A stretch of DNA of 64,000 nt from Saccharopolyspora sp. NFXS83 (GTDB lineage Bacteria; Actinomycetota; Actinomycetes; Mycobacteriales; Pseudonocardiaceae). The translations under genes were made by a program, and so were the position numbers. Positions within the stretch are counted from its first letter, which is position 1. Every line of letters starts with the position of its first letter. The DNA is taken from contig NZ_JAPFGB010000027.1 of NCBI RefSeq assembly GCF_026241095.1, positions 1-64,000 of the forward strand. Reading direction: 5' to 3'. Shown one piece after another: positions 54,464-64,000 of the stretch. The notes below the pieces were generated by a model. The model did no database searches and was not told where the DNA came from. It worked only from the letters and a program-made list of their open reading frames with translations.

Positions 54464-55105
54464 GTGTCCGACGCCGTCTTGGACCTCGTGCACGCCGCGA
54501 TGGGGTCGCCGTGGATCTACCTGGCGCTCGTCGCGTTCGTCGCGCTCGACGCGGTGCTGCCGAGCGTTCCCGGCGAGGTCCTGGTGGTGACCTGCGGGGT
54601 GTTCGCGATGTCCGGTACGCCGAACCTGGCCGGGGTGCTCGTGGCGGGCGCGGTCGGCGGGTTCGCCGGTGATCACCTCGCGTACCTGCTGGGCAGGCGG
54701 GCGGGCGGCGCGCTGCTGAACCGGCTGCCGCCGGGCTCGCGGCGCCGGAGGCCATTCGAGTGGGCGCGGCGGGCGCTGGCGCGGCGCGGCGGCTCCATCC
54801 TGATCGTGTGCCGGTTCGTGCCGGGTTGCCGCACCGCGGCGGCGATGACCGCCGGGGCGAGCGGGATGCCGCTGCGCCTGTTCAGCACCTGCGCGGCGAT
54901 CGGCGCCGCCGCCTATTCGGCGTACTTCACGCTGGTCGGGTGCTTGGGCGGAGCGGTGTTCCGGGACCACCCGTTGCCGGCGGTGCTGCTGGGCATCGGC
55001 TCGGCGCTGGTGATCGCCGGTGTCGTCGAACTGGTCCGCCTCGTGCTGCGCAGGCGCTCAGCGCGGCGTGCCGAGCCGGAGCGCGTCCCGGTCGGCGTGG
55101 ACTGA
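54464..55105 (+). CDS. DedA family membrane protein
   Basis: A 213-residue polytopic protein with the DedA/VTT core: LDAVLPSVPGEVLVV near helix 1, GGFAGDHLAYLLGRRAG, and the later FVPGCRTAAAMTAG re-entrant motif with its essential arginine. DedA proteins take part in lipid flipping (undecaprenyl phosphate or phospholipids) and membrane homeostasis. GTG at 54464 is preferred, six bases after TGGGGA; a TTG two codons earlier is possible. Basic C-terminal tail. Confidence 0.9.
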   Translation: MSDAVLDLVHAAMGSPWIYLALVAFVALDAVLPSVPGEVLVVTCGVFAMSGTPNLAGVLVAGAVGGFAGDHLAYLLGRRAGGALLNRLPPGSRRRRPFEWARRALARRGGSILIVCRFVPGCRTAAAMTAGASGMPLRLFSTCAAIGAAAYSAYFTLVGCLGGAVFRDHPLPAVLLGIGSALVIAGVVELVRLVLRRRSARRAEPERVPVGVD

Positions 55106-55110
55106 GCCGG

Positions 55111-55533
55111 TCACCGCTCGCCGCGGCGGCGGCGCATCCAGCCGAGCGCCCCACCGCGGTCCTGCGGTTCCTGCCGCTCCCGCCGCTGCAAGGTGGGCCA
55201 GTCGCCCGCGTCTCCGGCCGCATCACCGGCGGGGTCGGCGCCGAGCACTGCGGGACCGGCGCGACCGACGTCTTCAGCCGCGAGCAGTTCGGCCAGGCCC
55301 ATCGCCCCCTGCTCGGCAGGCGCTTGCGCGGCCTCCGCGCTCCGGGCCTCGGAGTCCGCTCCAGGGGCGGCCCGGGGATCTGCGCGTTCGCCGGAGAGGC
55401 GCACCGGTTGCGTGGCCCGTTCCGACTCCGCAGGCCTTGCACCTTCGGTCAGCAGCGACCCGCTCCACGACATGCCCATCGGCGGCGTCGGCGTCTCATC
55501 GGCGAACTCCCGCCGCCGATCACCTTGGGTCAT
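55111..55533 (-). CDS. Small acidic, probably disordered protein
   Basis: 140 residues, rich in Ala, Glu, Gly, Pro and Arg, with no predicted domain. It has a basic tail ending in an Arg-rich stretch. A very strong ribosome site (GGGGAGGGG) lies just before the ATG, the main reason to accept it. It could be a lineage-specific protein in the rluD-lspA row. Codon-position bias would need checking; an overlap with regulatory DNA is the alternative. Confidence 0.5.
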   Translation of the reverse strand: MTQGDRRREFADETPTPPMGMSWSGSLLTEGARPAESERATQPVRLSGERADPRAAPGADSEARSAEAAQAPAEQGAMGLAELLAAEDVGRAGPAVLGADPAGDAAGDAGDWPTLQRRERQEPQDRGGALGWMRRRRGER

Positions 55534-55630
55534 CGCCCCTCCCCATGATCCCGGGTGTTTCCCCCAAACTACGCGATCCCGCCCGCTCCGCGACGAAGTC
55601 GATCAGCGGCGCGACGAACCGGGCGCGGCG

Positions 55631-56563
55631 CTACGAGTCCTGCGCGCGCAGGGTGTCGATCGCGTCCTGCAGGTCCGCGGGGTATTCGCTGGTGAACGTC
55701 ACCCAGCTGCCGTCGGCGGGGTGGTCGAAGCCGAGCATCCGCGCGTGCAGCCACTGCCGGGTCAGCCCCAGCTTGCGCGCGAGCACCGGGTCCGCGCCGT
55801 AGGTCAGGTCACCGGCGCAGGGGTGGCGCACCGCCGAGAAGTGCACCCGGATCTGGTGGGTGCGCCCGGTCTCCAGCTTCACGTCCACCAACGACGCGGC
55901 GCGGAACGCCTCCACCGTCTCGTAGTGGGTGATGCTGGGCTTGCCGCCGCTGACCACGGCGAACTTGTAGTCGTGCCGGGGGTGCCGGTCGATCGGCGCG
56001 TCGATGGTGCCGCTGCTCGGATCGGGATGTCCCTGCACGAGCGCGTGGTAGCGCTTCTCCACGGTGCGTTCCTTGAAGGCCCGCTTGAGCACCGTGTAGG
56101 CGTGCTCGCTCTTGGACACGACCATGACGCCGGTGGTGCCCGCGTCGAGCCGGTGCACCACGCCTTGCCGCTCGGCCGCGCCGGAGGTCGCGATCCGGAT
56201 CCCGGCGGCGGCGAGCCCGCCGATCACCGTCGGCCCTTCCCAGCCGGGGCTGGGGTGCACGGCGACCCCGATCGGCTTGTCCACGACGACGATGTCGTCG
56301 TCCTGGTGCAAGATTTTCAGGCCGTCCACCGGTACGGCGACGACTTCGGGTTCCGGCCGGGCCGGGGGCAGCGTGACCTCCAGCAGCCCGCCCGCCATCA
56401 GCCGATCCGACTTGCCGACCTGGGCGCCGTCGAGCAGCACTTCCCCGGATTCTGCGAGTCCGGCCACCGTGCTCCGGGACATCCCGAGCAGTTTCGCCAG
56501 GCCCGCGTCGACCCTCATGCCTTCCAGCCCGTCCGGGACCGGGAGCATCCGCGATTCGCTCAC
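55631..56563 (-). CDS. Ribosomal large subunit pseudouridine synthase, RluD-like
   Basis: A 310-residue RNA-modifying enzyme: N-terminal S4 domain (about 15-75, [20 protein letters not shown]), then the RluA/RluD catalytic domain with the essential Asp in [13 protein letters not shown], and [13 protein letters not shown]. RluD-type enzymes convert uridines of 23S rRNA helix 69 to pseudouridine. The GTG start overlaps the lspA stop (GTGA), the usual lspA-rluD pairing. Confidence 0.94.
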   Translation of the reverse strand: MSESRMLPVPDGLEGMRVDAGLAKLLGMSRSTVAGLAESGEVLLDGAQVGKSDRLMAGGLLEVTLPPARPEPEVVAVPVDGLKILHQDDDIVVVDKPIGVAVHPSPGWEGPTVIGGLAAAGIRIATSGAAERQGVVHRLDAGTTGVMVVSKSEHAYTVLKRAFKERTVEKRYHALVQGHPDPSSGTIDAPIDRHPRHDYKFAVVSGGKPSITHYETVEAFRAASLVDVKLETGRTHQIRVHFSAVRHPCAGDLTYGADPVLARKLGLTRQWLHARMLGFDHPADGSWVTFTSEYPADLQDAIDTLRAQDS

Positions 56564-57282
56564 GCCTGGTCCTCGCGCTTCTTGCGCACGTGCACCGTGC
56601 CGTCGTAGTCCCGGCCGAGCAACGACATGAGGACCACGAGGATCCCGCCGCACACGATGGACGAGTCGGCGACGTTGAACACCGGCCACACGCTGCCGTC
56701 TGGTGAGAACAGCGACACGAAGTCCACGACGTGCCCGCGCAGCGGCCCCGGAGCCCGGAACAACCGGTCGGCCAGGTTGCCGCAGGCCCCGCCGAGCACC
56801 AGGCCGAGTCCGATGGCCCAACCGGTGGAACGCAGCTTCGGCGCCAGCCACACGATCACTCCGACGACCACGATCGCCAGCAGCGCCAGCAGCCAGGTCA
56901 TGCCGGTGGCCAGCGAGAACGCCGCCCCCGGATTGCGCACCAGCACGAGGTAGACCGCACCGCCGAACAGCTTCGTCGGCGGCTGGTTCTCCAGCGCCGC
57001 GACCGCGGCGACCTTCGTGAGCACGTCCGCGGTGAGCAGCACCGCGGCGACGCCGAACAGCAGCGCGAGCAGCTTGCGCGGCTGCGGCGAGCGCACCGCG
57101 GTGTCCCCGGTCGCCGGCTCGCCCTGTTCCACGGCGTCCTGCTCACCGGAGGGCTGCGCGCCCGAGGGCTGTTCAGTCGGTCCCGACGCGGCCGATCCCG
57201 GCTCGGAGGCGTCCGCTCCGCTCGTGGCGGGGTTCGCTCCGGGCCGGTCGGGGTCGGACTGCTCGGTGTTCACCCGGCCCAT
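56560..57282 (-). CDS. lspA: Prolipoprotein signal peptidase LspA
   Basis: A 240-residue, four-helix aspartyl protease of the membrane that removes signal peptides of lipoproteins after lipidation. The catalytic aspartates lie in [13 protein letters not shown] and FNVADSSIV, with [10 protein letters not shown] in the first loop. A 68-residue disordered N-terminal extension rich in Pro, Ser and Glu precedes helix 1. The ATG follows GGGGAG closely. Operon with the pseudouridine synthase gene downstream. Confidence 0.95.
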   Translation of the reverse strand: MGRVNTEQSDPDRPGANPATSGADASEPGSAASGPTEQPSGAQPSGEQDAVEQGEPATGDTAVRSPQPRKLLALLFGVAAVLLTADVLTKVAAVAALENQPPTKLFGGAVYLVLVRNPGAAFSLATGMTWLLALLAIVVVGVIVWLAPKLRSTGWAIGLGLVLGGACGNLADRLFRAPGPLRGHVVDFVSLFSPDGSVWPVFNVADSSIVCGGILVVLMSLLGRDYDGTVHVRKKREDQA

Positions 57283-57316
57283 TCTCCCCGACCGCGGATC
57301 GGCCGTTCACAGCGGC

Positions 57317-58678
57317 TCACACCAGCGCGGCCGGGAACTCCCGCGGGTCGTCCACCGGAACCCACCGCCCGTCGACCTGCTCGTAGCGCCACTGCGGCCC
57401 GTAGGCCACCAGCCCGCGCAGGGCTCGCACGATGCGGTCCACGTGCTCGACGGTGGTGCCGAGGCCGAGGCTGATGCGGACCGCGCGCTGCTCACCGGAG
57501 CCGGCCAGCAGGTGCCGCACCGCCCGGTGCGCGCAGAACAACCCGTCCCGCACCCCGATCCCGTGCTCGGCCGCCAGGGCCGCCGCGATCAGTCCGGGGT
57601 CGTGGTCGTCGACGACGAAGCTGACCACGCCGACCCGGTCGTGCTCGGCGCCGAACAGGCTCAGCTCGCGCAGCCCCGGCACGCCGCGAAGTCCGCGGCG
57701 CAGGCGCTCCAGCAGCAGTTCCTCGTGCCCGGTGATCGCTTCCGCGCGTTCGGTGAGCGCGGCGCACGCCGTGGCGAGCGCGTGCACGCCCACGGTGTTC
57801 GGCGAGCCCGCCTCGTGCCGTTCGGGGCCGGTGTTCCAGTCGATCTCCCCGGTGTCCGGCACCGAGCGGGTCGCACCGCCGCCCGCCAGGTACGGCTCGG
57901 CGGCGTCCAGCCAGTCGTCCCGGCCGATGAGCGCCCCCGCGCCGAACGGCGCGTACAGCTTGTGCCCGGACAGCACCACGTGGTCCACGCCGAGTTCCGC
58001 GATCCGCACCGGCCGGTGCGGGGCGAGCTGGGCGGCGTCGAGGACGGTCCGCGCCCCGTGCCGCCGGGCCACCCGCGCGAGTTCGGCGACCGGCCACACC
58101 TCGCCGGTCACGTTGGAGGCACCGGTGAGCACGGCGAGCTTCGGCCCGCCGGGGCAGTCGGCGAGCGCGGCGTCGAGCAGCCGCACCGCGTCCTGCGGGT
58201 CTTCGGGGATGCCGAGCGAGCGCACCCGGTCCCCGGCCCACGGCAGCAGCGCGGCGTGGTGCTCGGTGTCGAAGACCACCACCGAGGTGTCCGCGGGCAG
58301 CGCCGTCGCCAGCAGGTTCAGCGAGTCCGTGGTGTTCCGGGTGAAGATCACCGAGTCGGTGCGGCGGGCACCGACGAATCGGCGCAGCACGTCCCGCGCC
58401 CCCTCGTAGACCCGCGTGCAGACCTGCGAGGCGAACCCGGCACCGCGGTGCACGCTGGCGTACCAGGGCAGCAGCTCGTTCACGGCGTCGCGCACCGCGT
58501 TCAGACAGGGCGCGCTGGCACCGTGGTCCAGGTTGGCGTACTCGATGGTCCCGCCGGTGACCAGCGGAACCCGCAGCTGGGCGCCGACCACGGCGGGAAC
58601 GGTCGGAACCGAGTCCACGATGGACCAGATCGGGATTCCGGCGGTCTCGTCGCGGCTGGAGCGGACGGCTGACGACAC
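57317..58678 (-). CDS. Class V aminotransferase, SufS/CsdA-like cysteine desulfurase
   Basis: A 453-residue PLP enzyme. ANLDHGASAP and RRTDSVIFTRNTTDSLN begin the fold; the PLP lysine is in VLSGHKLYAPFGAG. Near the C-terminus VRDGLFCAH keeps the cysteine found in the R-x-G-x-x-C-A motif of group II cysteine desulfurases. A role in sulfur mobilisation is therefore plausible, supported by the SAM-IV riboswitch in its leader. The GTG start follows GGAGGC by three bases; a longer upstream frame is ruled out because it would run through the riboswitch. Cysteine lyase, selenocysteine lyase or epimerase activities are alternatives. Confidence 0.85.
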   Translation of the reverse strand: MSSAVRSSRDETAGIPIWSIVDSVPTVPAVVGAQLRVPLVTGGTIEYANLDHGASAPCLNAVRDAVNELLPWYASVHRGAGFASQVCTRVYEGARDVLRRFVGARRTDSVIFTRNTTDSLNLLATALPADTSVVVFDTEHHAALLPWAGDRVRSLGIPEDPQDAVRLLDAALADCPGGPKLAVLTGASNVTGEVWPVAELARVARRHGARTVLDAAQLAPHRPVRIAELGVDHVVLSGHKLYAPFGAGALIGRDDWLDAAEPYLAGGGATRSVPDTGEIDWNTGPERHEAGSPNTVGVHALATACAALTERAEAITGHEELLLERLRRGLRGVPGLRELSLFGAEHDRVGVVSFVVDDHDPGLIAAALAAEHGIGVRDGLFCAHRAVRHLLAGSGEQRAVRISLGLGTTVEHVDRIVRALRGLVAYGPQWRYEQVDGRWVPVDDPREFPAALV

Positions 58679-58714
58679 GATGCCTCCTGGGGCCTCACCG
58701 GGCCCGGAGCATTC

Positions 58715-58831
58715 GGGGCCCGCGCTTGCCGATCGCCCTGCGCGATCGGCCAGGTCCTCACCCGGGGCACCCCACCGCGGTAGGAGGGTTGCCGGCCAGC
58801 AAACCGGGGTTTCCCGCTGGCACTCATGACC
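58715..58831 (-). ncRNA. SAM-IV riboswitch
   Basis: On the minus strand the leader opens with GGTCATGAGTGCCAGCGGG. It continues with CCCCGGTTTGCTGGCCGGC, the core AACCCTCC and CCGCGGTGGGGTGCCCC-GGGTGA, then a separate hairpin and GGCAAGCGCGGGCC for the pseudoknot. This order is that of actinobacterial SAM-IV RNAs as I know them. It ends 37 bases before the GTG of the aminotransferase gene. A following GC-rich hairpin close to the ribosome site (AGGAGG) suggests translational control. High SAM should lower expression. Confidence 0.88.
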
Positions 58832-58955
58832 TTCGACCCGAAACTCTAAGGATCGATCTTGCGGCGCGCAACCGTCCCGCGCGAAGTGGGACCCGCGCCA
58901 CGCCTGGTCCGGGCGGGCTCCCCTCGTTGGAGGCGAACCCGCCCGGACCGTTCGC

Positions 58956-61900
58956 TCAGACCCTTTCGACGCCGACCGACACGGCGACGCCGTCACCGAC
59001 GCTGCCCGCGAAGCCGCCCTCGGCCGCCCCGGGTTCCACGGCGTCCGCCAGCGTCTCCGCGGCGATGAACTCCCGGTGCGCGTCGACCGCGGCCAGCACC
59101 TCCGCCGGGGCGGAGATCGCGACGCGGATCCGGTCGGAGACCTCGAATCCGGCGTCCCGGCGCGCCTGCTGCACGACCCGGACCACGTCGCGCGCGACGC
59201 CCTCCGCCGCCAGCTCCGGGGTGACCGCGCAGTCCAGCACCACCAGCCCGCTCCCGCCCGGCAGCGCCGCCGCGGCCCCGTCGTCGGTGGACACCAGGCG
59301 CTCGGTGAACTCGCCGTCCTGCAGCTCGGTCCCATCGGCCACCACCGCGCCCGCCGGCGTGCGGGTCCAGTTCCCGGACTTCACCGCCTTGATCACGCGC
59401 TGGACGTCCTTGCCCAGGCGCGGCCCTGCGGCGCGGGCGTTCACCGCGATCTCGAACCGGCCGTGCGCGGCCACGTCGGTGGTCAGCTCCACTTCCTTGA
59501 CGTTGACCTCGTCGCGCACCAGGTCGGCGAACGGCCGCAGCGATTCCGCCTCCGGCACCGCCACCACGAGCTTCGCCAGCGGCAGCCGCACCCGCAGCGT
59601 GTTCGCCTTGCGCAGCGCCAGCGCCGACGAGCACACCTGCCGCACCCGGTCCATCGCCGAGACCAGCGCCGGGTCGGCGGGCAGTTCGTCGACCAGCGGC
59701 CAGTCCGCGAGGTGCACCGACCGGCCGCCGGTGAGCCCGCGCCACACGGCTTCCGCGGTCAGCGGCAGCAGCGGCGCCACGACTCGGCTGACCACTTCCA
59801 GCACGGTGTGCAGCGTGTCCACCGCGTCGGCGTCGCCCGCCCAGAACCGGTCGCGGGAGCGCCGCACGTACCAGTTCGTGAGCACCTCCAGGAAGTCCCG
59901 GACGCTGCCGCAGGCGCTCGCCAGGTCGAAGGAGTCCATCGCGGCCTGCACGTCGCCGACCAGTTCGTGCGTCTTGGCCAGCACGTAGCGGTCCAGCACG
60001 TGCGTGCTGTCCGTGCGGCGCTCGCCCTCGACGCCTTCGGCGTTCGCGTACAGCGCCAGGAAGTACCACGAGTTCCACAGCGGTAGCACCGCTTGGCGCA
60101 CCGCGTCCCGGATGCCGCGTTCGGTGACCACCAGGTCACCGCCGCGCAGGATCGGGCTCGACATCAGGAACCAGCGCATCGCGTCGGAGCCGTCCCGGTC
60201 GAACACCTCGTTGACGTCCGGGTAGTTGCGCTTCGACTTCGACATCTTCATGCCGTCGTCGCCGAGCACGATGCCGTGCGCGGCCACGTTGGAGAACGCC
60301 GGGCGGTCGAACAGCGCCGTGGCCAGCACGTGCAACGTGTAGAACCAGCCGCGGGTCTGCCCGTTGTACTCGACGATGAAGTCGCCCGGGTAGTGGTGCT
60401 CGAACCATTCGGCGTTGTCGAACGGGTAGTGCACCTGCGCGAACGGCATCGCACCGGACTCGAACCAGCAGTCCAGCACCTCCGGCACCCGGCGCATCGT
60501 GGACGCGCCCGACGGGTCGTCCGGGTTGGGCCGGGTCAGCTCGTCGATGTTCGGCCGGTGCAGATCCGCCGGCCGCACCCCGAAGTCGCGTTCCAGCTCG
60601 TCCAGCGAGCCGTACACGTCGGTGCGCGGGAACGCCGGATCGTCGGAGACCCACACGGGCAGCGGCGAACCCCAGTACCGGTTCCGCGAGATGTTCCAGT
60701 CCCTGGCGTTCGACAGCCACTTGCCGAACTGCCCGTCCCGGATGTGCGACGGAACCCAGTTGATCTGCTGGTTGAGCTCGACCATCCGGTCCCGGAACTG
60801 GGTCACGCCCACGAACCAGGAGGACACCGCGCGCTGGATCAGCGCGTTGTCGCAGCGCCAGCAGTGCGGGTACGGGTGGTCGTAGGTCTCGTGCCGCAGC
60901 AGCAGCCCGGACTCCTTGAGGTCCCGGATAATCGGCTTGTTCGCCTCGAACACCTGCAGGCCCTCGTAGGGCGCCACTTCGGAGGTGAACTTGCCGTGCG
61001 CGTCGACCGGGACCACCGGCTCGATGCCGTGCGCATCGGTGACGAGCTTGTCGTCCTCACCGAAGGCGGGCGCGATGTGCACGATGCCGGTGCCGTCCTC
61101 GGTGGTGACGTAGTCCGCCGCCAGCACCTGGTGGGCGTTGGTGTGCCCCGCGAAGAAGTCGAACGGCGGCCGGTAGGTCGTGCCCAGCAGTTCGCTGCCC
61201 GTGAGCCGGGCGACCACGCGGTCCGCCACGTCCTCGCCCAGCTCCCGCGCGTACGCGCTCAGCCGGGCCTCGGCGAGCACGTAGCGCTCGGCGCCCTGTC
61301 CCGGCTCGACCAGCACGTAATCCACGTCCGGGTGCACGGCGGCGGCCAGGTTCGACGGCAGCGTCCACGGGGTCGTCGTCCACACCAGCGCCAGCGCGCC
61401 GTCGAACGCCTTGCCGGGCGCGGTGAGCCGCAGTCCCACGGTCACGGCGGGGTCCTGGCGCTGCCGGTAGGTGTCGTCCATCCGCGTCTCGGTGTTCGAC
61501 AGCGGCGTCTCGCAGCGCCAGCAGTACCAGAGCACCCGGAAGCCCTCGTAGATCAGACCCTTGTCCCACAGGGTCTTGAACGCCCACATGACGCTTTCCA
61601 TGTAGTCGAGGTCGAGCGTCTTGTAGTCGTTGTCGAAGTCCACCCAGCGCGCCTGGCGGGTGACGTAGTCCTCCCACTCGCCGGTGTAGCGCAGCACCGA
61701 GGCGCGGCAGGCGTCGTTGAACTCGGCGACGCCCATCGTCTCGATCTCGGACTTGGACGTGATGCCGAGCTGCTTCTCCGCCTCGACCTCGGCGGGCAGC
61801 CCGTGGCAGTCCCAGCCGAACCGCCGCTCCACCCGGCGTCCGCGCATCGTCTGGTAGCGCGGCACCGCGTCCTTCACGTACCCGGTGAGCAGGTGCCCGT

Positions 61901-62159
61901 AGTGCGGCAGGCCGTTCGCGAAGGGCGGGCCGTCGTAGAAGACGAACTCGTTCGAACCGCGGGTTCCGGCTTCCCGCGCCTGAACGCTCTCCTGGAACGT
62001 CTTGTCCCCGGACCAGAAGTCCAGCACTTCCCGCTCGATCTGCGGGAACGACGGTTGCGCGGCGACGCCACGTTCTGGGGCCGGGCGCTCCTGATCCGGG
62101 CGCTCCTGGGCAGTGCCCTCGGCGGACGTGCCGCCGAAGCGGACCTTCGGATAAGCCAT
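58956..62159 (-). CDS. ileS: Isoleucyl-tRNA synthetase IleS (eukaryote-like type)
   Basis: A 1067-residue class I synthetase. The HIGH-like signature is PHYGHLLTG and the KMSKS loop is [13 protein letters not shown]. Two Cys pairs ([14 protein letters not shown]) mark zinc or structural sites, and the CP1 editing domain lies between them (about 200-420, with [11 protein letters not shown]). Sequence details place it with the eukaryote-like, mupirocin-insensitive bacterial form, as in Mycobacterium. ATG at 62159 follows GGCGAGGAG. It is governed by a T-box leader. Confidence 0.97.
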   Translation of the reverse strand: MAYPKVRFGGTSAEGTAQERPDQERPAPERGVAAQPSFPQIEREVLDFWSGDKTFQESVQAREAGTRGSNEFVFYDGPPFANGLPHYGHLLTGYVKDAVPRYQTMRGRRVERRFGWDCHGLPAEVEAEKQLGITSKSEIETMGVAEFNDACRASVLRYTGEWEDYVTRQARWVDFDNDYKTLDLDYMESVMWAFKTLWDKGLIYEGFRVLWYCWRCETPLSNTETRMDDTYRQRQDPAVTVGLRLTAPGKAFDGALALVWTTTPWTLPSNLAAAVHPDVDYVLVEPGQGAERYVLAEARLSAYARELGEDVADRVVARLTGSELLGTTYRPPFDFFAGHTNAHQVLAADYVTTEDGTGIVHIAPAFGEDDKLVTDAHGIEPVVPVDAHGKFTSEVAPYEGLQVFEANKPIIRDLKESGLLLRHETYDHPYPHCWRCDNALIQRAVSSWFVGVTQFRDRMVELNQQINWVPSHIRDGQFGKWLSNARDWNISRNRYWGSPLPVWVSDDPAFPRTDVYGSLDELERDFGVRPADLHRPNIDELTRPNPDDPSGASTMRRVPEVLDCWFESGAMPFAQVHYPFDNAEWFEHHYPGDFIVEYNGQTRGWFYTLHVLATALFDRPAFSNVAAHGIVLGDDGMKMSKSKRNYPDVNEVFDRDGSDAMRWFLMSSPILRGGDLVVTERGIRDAVRQAVLPLWNSWYFLALYANAEGVEGERRTDSTHVLDRYVLAKTHELVGDVQAAMDSFDLASACGSVRDFLEVLTNWYVRRSRDRFWAGDADAVDTLHTVLEVVSRVVAPLLPLTAEAVWRGLTGGRSVHLADWPLVDELPADPALVSAMDRVRQVCSSALALRKANTLRVRLPLAKLVVAVPEAESLRPFADLVRDEVNVKEVELTTDVAAHGRFEIAVNARAAGPRLGKDVQRVIKAVKSGNWTRTPAGAVVADGTELQDGEFTERLVSTDDGAAAALPGGSGLVVLDCAVTPELAAEGVARDVVRVVQQARRDAGFEVSDRIRVAISAPAEVLAAVDAHREFIAAETLADAVEPGAAEGGFAGSVGDGVAVSVGVERV

Positions 62160-62425
62160 CGCGGGTGTACTCCTCGCCGGTGTGTCGTCATCAGCCGCAC
62201 GGGCATCCTGACTCGATGCCCACACGGGGACGACACGGCGCGCGACCGAACCGGCCACCCGCGTCCCGCGGTACCACCCCGCTTGCCGCCGCTGCTCGCG
62301 ACGGCCACTCGTTGCCGGCTGTGACGGGCCGGACCCGTCCGGTTCTACTGGGGCGACCGCGAGGCGCGGTGCACCCGTTCTTCCGGAAGCTCCCCGGTGA
62401 TGGCCGGATCAACGCTGAATGCGGG
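62160..62425 (-). ncRNA. T-box leader controlling ileS
   Basis: The T-box bulge sequence GGGGTGGTACCGCGGG is at 62265-62280 on the minus strand, 106 bases before the ileS ATG. About 120 bases earlier lies an ultrashort stem I, CCGGCCATCACCGGGGAG, with the isoleucine specifier ATC at 62399-62401. This is the translational T-box type typical of actinobacterial ileS: uncharged tRNA-Ile should expose the ribosome site. Confidence 0.9.
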
Positions 62426-62459
62426 CCGGCCGCTCCCCGGCGACCAGCCCGCATTCAGC
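62414..62459 (-). terminator. Long hairpin upstream of the ileS T-box
   Basis: GCTGAATGCGGGC (62414-62426) and GCCCGCATTCAGC (62447-62459) form a perfect 13-base-pair stem with a 20-base loop. On the minus strand it lies about 105 bases past the membrane protein gene and just before the T-box, so it probably ends the upstream transcript. Confidence 0.6.
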
Positions 62460-62563
62460 ATAACCATCCGATGCCACCTGTTTTCCGCGACCACCGGTAA
62501 CGCCCCTCGCCGCGAGATCAGGTGTCCAGGGCCCTGGACACCCGCTCGGCGTTCGGGCCGATC

Positions 62564-63043
62564 TCAGCGCGCGGCGCGCGCCTGACCCGCCAGCACCGCG
62601 TCCGGGGTGCATCGGGCGCACGCGGTGAAGCCCAATTCCCTGGCTTCACGCACCGGCAAGCCCTGCACCTCCAGGTCGCCGAGCCACTGACAGCTCGACA
62701 GGTGGTAGCGGGGGCGTTCGTCGACCACCACGACCTCGTCGTCCGATTCGGACACCAGCAGCGCGTCCGCCGCGTCGGTGTCCTCCTCGTCCGGCTCGTC
62801 GTGCTCGGCGGTGTCGTCGTCGGCATGCGCCGTCGAGTCCTGCCCCGCCTCACCCTCGGTCACCGGTTCCGGCGACGACGAGCTCGCTTCCCGTCGCCGC
62901 CGAATCCGCTGCACCACGAGCAACGCCGCGGCCAGCACGCTGAGCAGTACCGACAGCCACGCCCATTCGGGATGGTCCATCAGCACCGACGTCACCAGCA
63001 CGCCACCGGCCGCCAGGACCAGGAACAGCACTACCAACAACAC
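62564..63043 (-). CDS. Membrane protein with C-terminal HxxxC/CxxC metal-site-like domain
   Basis: 159 residues: two transmembrane helices (about 2-20 and 27-43), a basic turn, a long Asp/Glu-rich linker (about 55-100), and a compact C-terminal domain with RYHLSSCQWLGD and, about 20 residues on, FTACARCTPD. His, Cys and a Cys-x-x-Cys pair in this order resemble a small zinc or iron site like that of the Ada N-terminal domain. GTG at 63043 is chosen, with AAGGAG eight bases upstream. It lies between wag31 and ileS. Function unknown. Confidence 0.75.
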   Translation of the reverse strand: MLLVVLFLVLAAGGVLVTSVLMDHPEWAWLSVLLSVLAAALLVVQRIRRRREASSSSPEPVTEGEAGQDSTAHADDDTAEHDEPDEEDTDAADALLVSESDDEVVVVDERPRYHLSSCQWLGDLEVQGLPVREARELGFTACARCTPDAVLAGQARAAR

Positions 63044-63158
63044 GCCGAAATCTCCTTCACCGCACCGTCCGGGGACCCCCTTGTCCCCTCCGCAGCTCGC
63101 CGCCGGCGGCACCCCTGCCGCGCGGCGGTTCGAGGCCGGCGGATCCGGTCACCGACCG

Positions 63159-63986
63159 CTAGCCGGCTTCGGCGGCGCGTGCTCCGAAGCTGTAGGTGTT
63201 CTGCTGGCCCGCCGAACGGCTTCCGCTCTCGGCGGGTGCCGCCGATCCGCGGTCCTGCAGCTCACGCAGCTGCGACTCCAGGTAGGTCTGCAGCCTGGTG
63301 CGGTACTCGCGCTCGAACGTGCGCAAGGTGTCGATCTTCTTCTCCAGCGCGTTCTTCTCCTGGGTGATGTTCCCCATCACCTCGGCGTGCTTGCGCTGCG
63401 CGTCGCGTTCCAGACCGGCGGCCTTCTCCCGGGCCTGCCGCTCCAGCGTCTCGGCCCGGGTGCGGGCGTCGTTGAGCATCGTCTCGGCCCGGGTGCGGGC
63501 CTCGTTGACCATGCTGTCGGACTTCGACCGGGCGTCCGAGAGCAACTGCTCGGACTTGGTGCGGGCCTCGGAGAGCATGCCGTCGGCCTCGGCCTTGGCT
63601 TCGCCGGTGAGCCGGTCCGCCATCTCCTGGGCGAGCCCCAGGACCTTGGCCGCCTGCACGTGGTGATCACCCCCCGGCGAGGTCTGCTCGGCCGCGGTGG
63701 GAGCCGGGACCGGCGCGAGCCGGCGCGGTTCCTCCACCGGAGCGGGGGCGGCGGGAACCGCGGACGCCTGACTGCGGGCGTCATCGAGGTCGACCTGCGC
63801 GGTCTGCAGCTGGTTCTCCAGCTGCTCCATCTGGCTGCGCAGATCGTTGTTCTCCTCCACCAACCGAGCGAGCTCGGCTTCAACCAGGTCGAGGAACGCG
63901 TCCACCTCGTCCTCGTTGTAACCGCGCTTCCCAATCGGCGGTTTACTGAACGCGACGTTATGCACGTCGGCGGGGGTCAGGCCCAC
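63159..63986 (-). CDS. wag31: Polar growth and septum-site protein DivIVA/Wag31
   Basis: A 275-residue coiled-coil protein. The DivIVA membrane-binding N-terminus [34 protein letters not shown] is divergent from Bacillus but typical of actinobacteria. A Pro-rich linker (about 75-108) precedes a long coiled coil (about 110-245) with 11-residue repeats of the [17 protein letters not shown] type. It scaffolds the cell-wall machinery at growing tips. The GTG start follows GAGGTGAT. The gene order wag31 - membrane protein - ileS resembles other actinomycetes. Confidence 0.95.
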   Translation of the reverse strand: MGLTPADVHNVAFSKPPIGKRGYNEDEVDAFLDLVEAELARLVEENNDLRSQMEQLENQLQTAQVDLDDARSQASAVPAAPAPVEEPRRLAPVPAPTAAEQTSPGGDHHVQAAKVLGLAQEMADRLTGEAKAEADGMLSEARTKSEQLLSDARSKSDSMVNEARTRAETMLNDARTRAETLERQAREKAAGLERDAQRKHAEVMGNITQEKNALEKKIDTLRTFEREYRTRLQTYLESQLRELQDRGSAAPAESGSRSAGQQNTYSFGARAAEAG

Positions 63987-64000
63987 AAGATCACCTCACG

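Overview
The window is very GC-rich, densely coded DNA from an actinomycete. The gene set fits a filamentous member of the Pseudonocardiaceae (Saccharopolyspora-like) best: wag31/divIVA, a eukaryote-type ileS behind a T-box, dnaE and lspA with a pseudouridine synthase, an AftA-type arabinofuranosyltransferase (arabinogalactan wall), an NrtR-controlled nadABC operon, and many GTG/TTG or leaderless starts. Genus is an inference; no rRNA or tRNA gene was seen.

Layout. 0-2.8 kb: a dispersed palindromic repeat, a small membrane protein, hisH and a two-subunit transketolase. 3.0-26.7 kb: an accessory-looking block with four exported alpha/beta-hydrolases, an R2-like ligand-binding oxidase, a PucR-type regulator with a DHA2 exporter, and an operon of fatty acyl-AMP ligase, large type I PKS and acyl-CoA carboxylase beta subunit, followed by an antigen-85-like acyltransferase. 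It also holds a SoxR-type regulator and a citrate/dicarboxylate two-component system divergent from dctA. 26.8-30.0 kb: hisD-hisC-hisB plus a 50-residue membrane protein. The histidine genes are thus split by about 26 kb, with the lipid block between hisB and hisH. 30.2-35 kb: a secreted M14 carboxypeptidase, a methyltransferase, an acetyltransferase and a DUF222-HNH protein. 35.2-38.8 kb: a DUF2848 protein, MHS transporter, GntR regulator and nitrilase-family hydrolase, tied together by two copies of one operator-like motif. 38.8-43.1 kb: nadA-nadB-nadC divergent from nrtR across a palindrome. 43.2-47.7 kb: envelope-related genes including aftA. 47.8 kb: a second copy of the palindromic repeat. 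47.9-64 kb: a P450, then the housekeeping row dnaE, rluD-like, lspA, a cysteine-desulfurase-like enzyme under a SAM-IV riboswitch, ileS under a T-box, and wag31.

The main discovery candidate is the 8.5-19.5 kb lipid locus. Acyl-AMP ligase, N-terminal ACP, KS, AT and a Pks13-like thioesterase, with a carboxylase and an antigen-85-like enzyme, are the parts list of mycolic acid condensation. Here, however, the synthase also carries DH-like and KR domains and a carrier-like domain lacking its serine. A reasonable hypothesis is an alpha-branched, beta-hydroxy (or further modified) lipid built and reduced on one protein and then transferred to a sugar at the cell surface.
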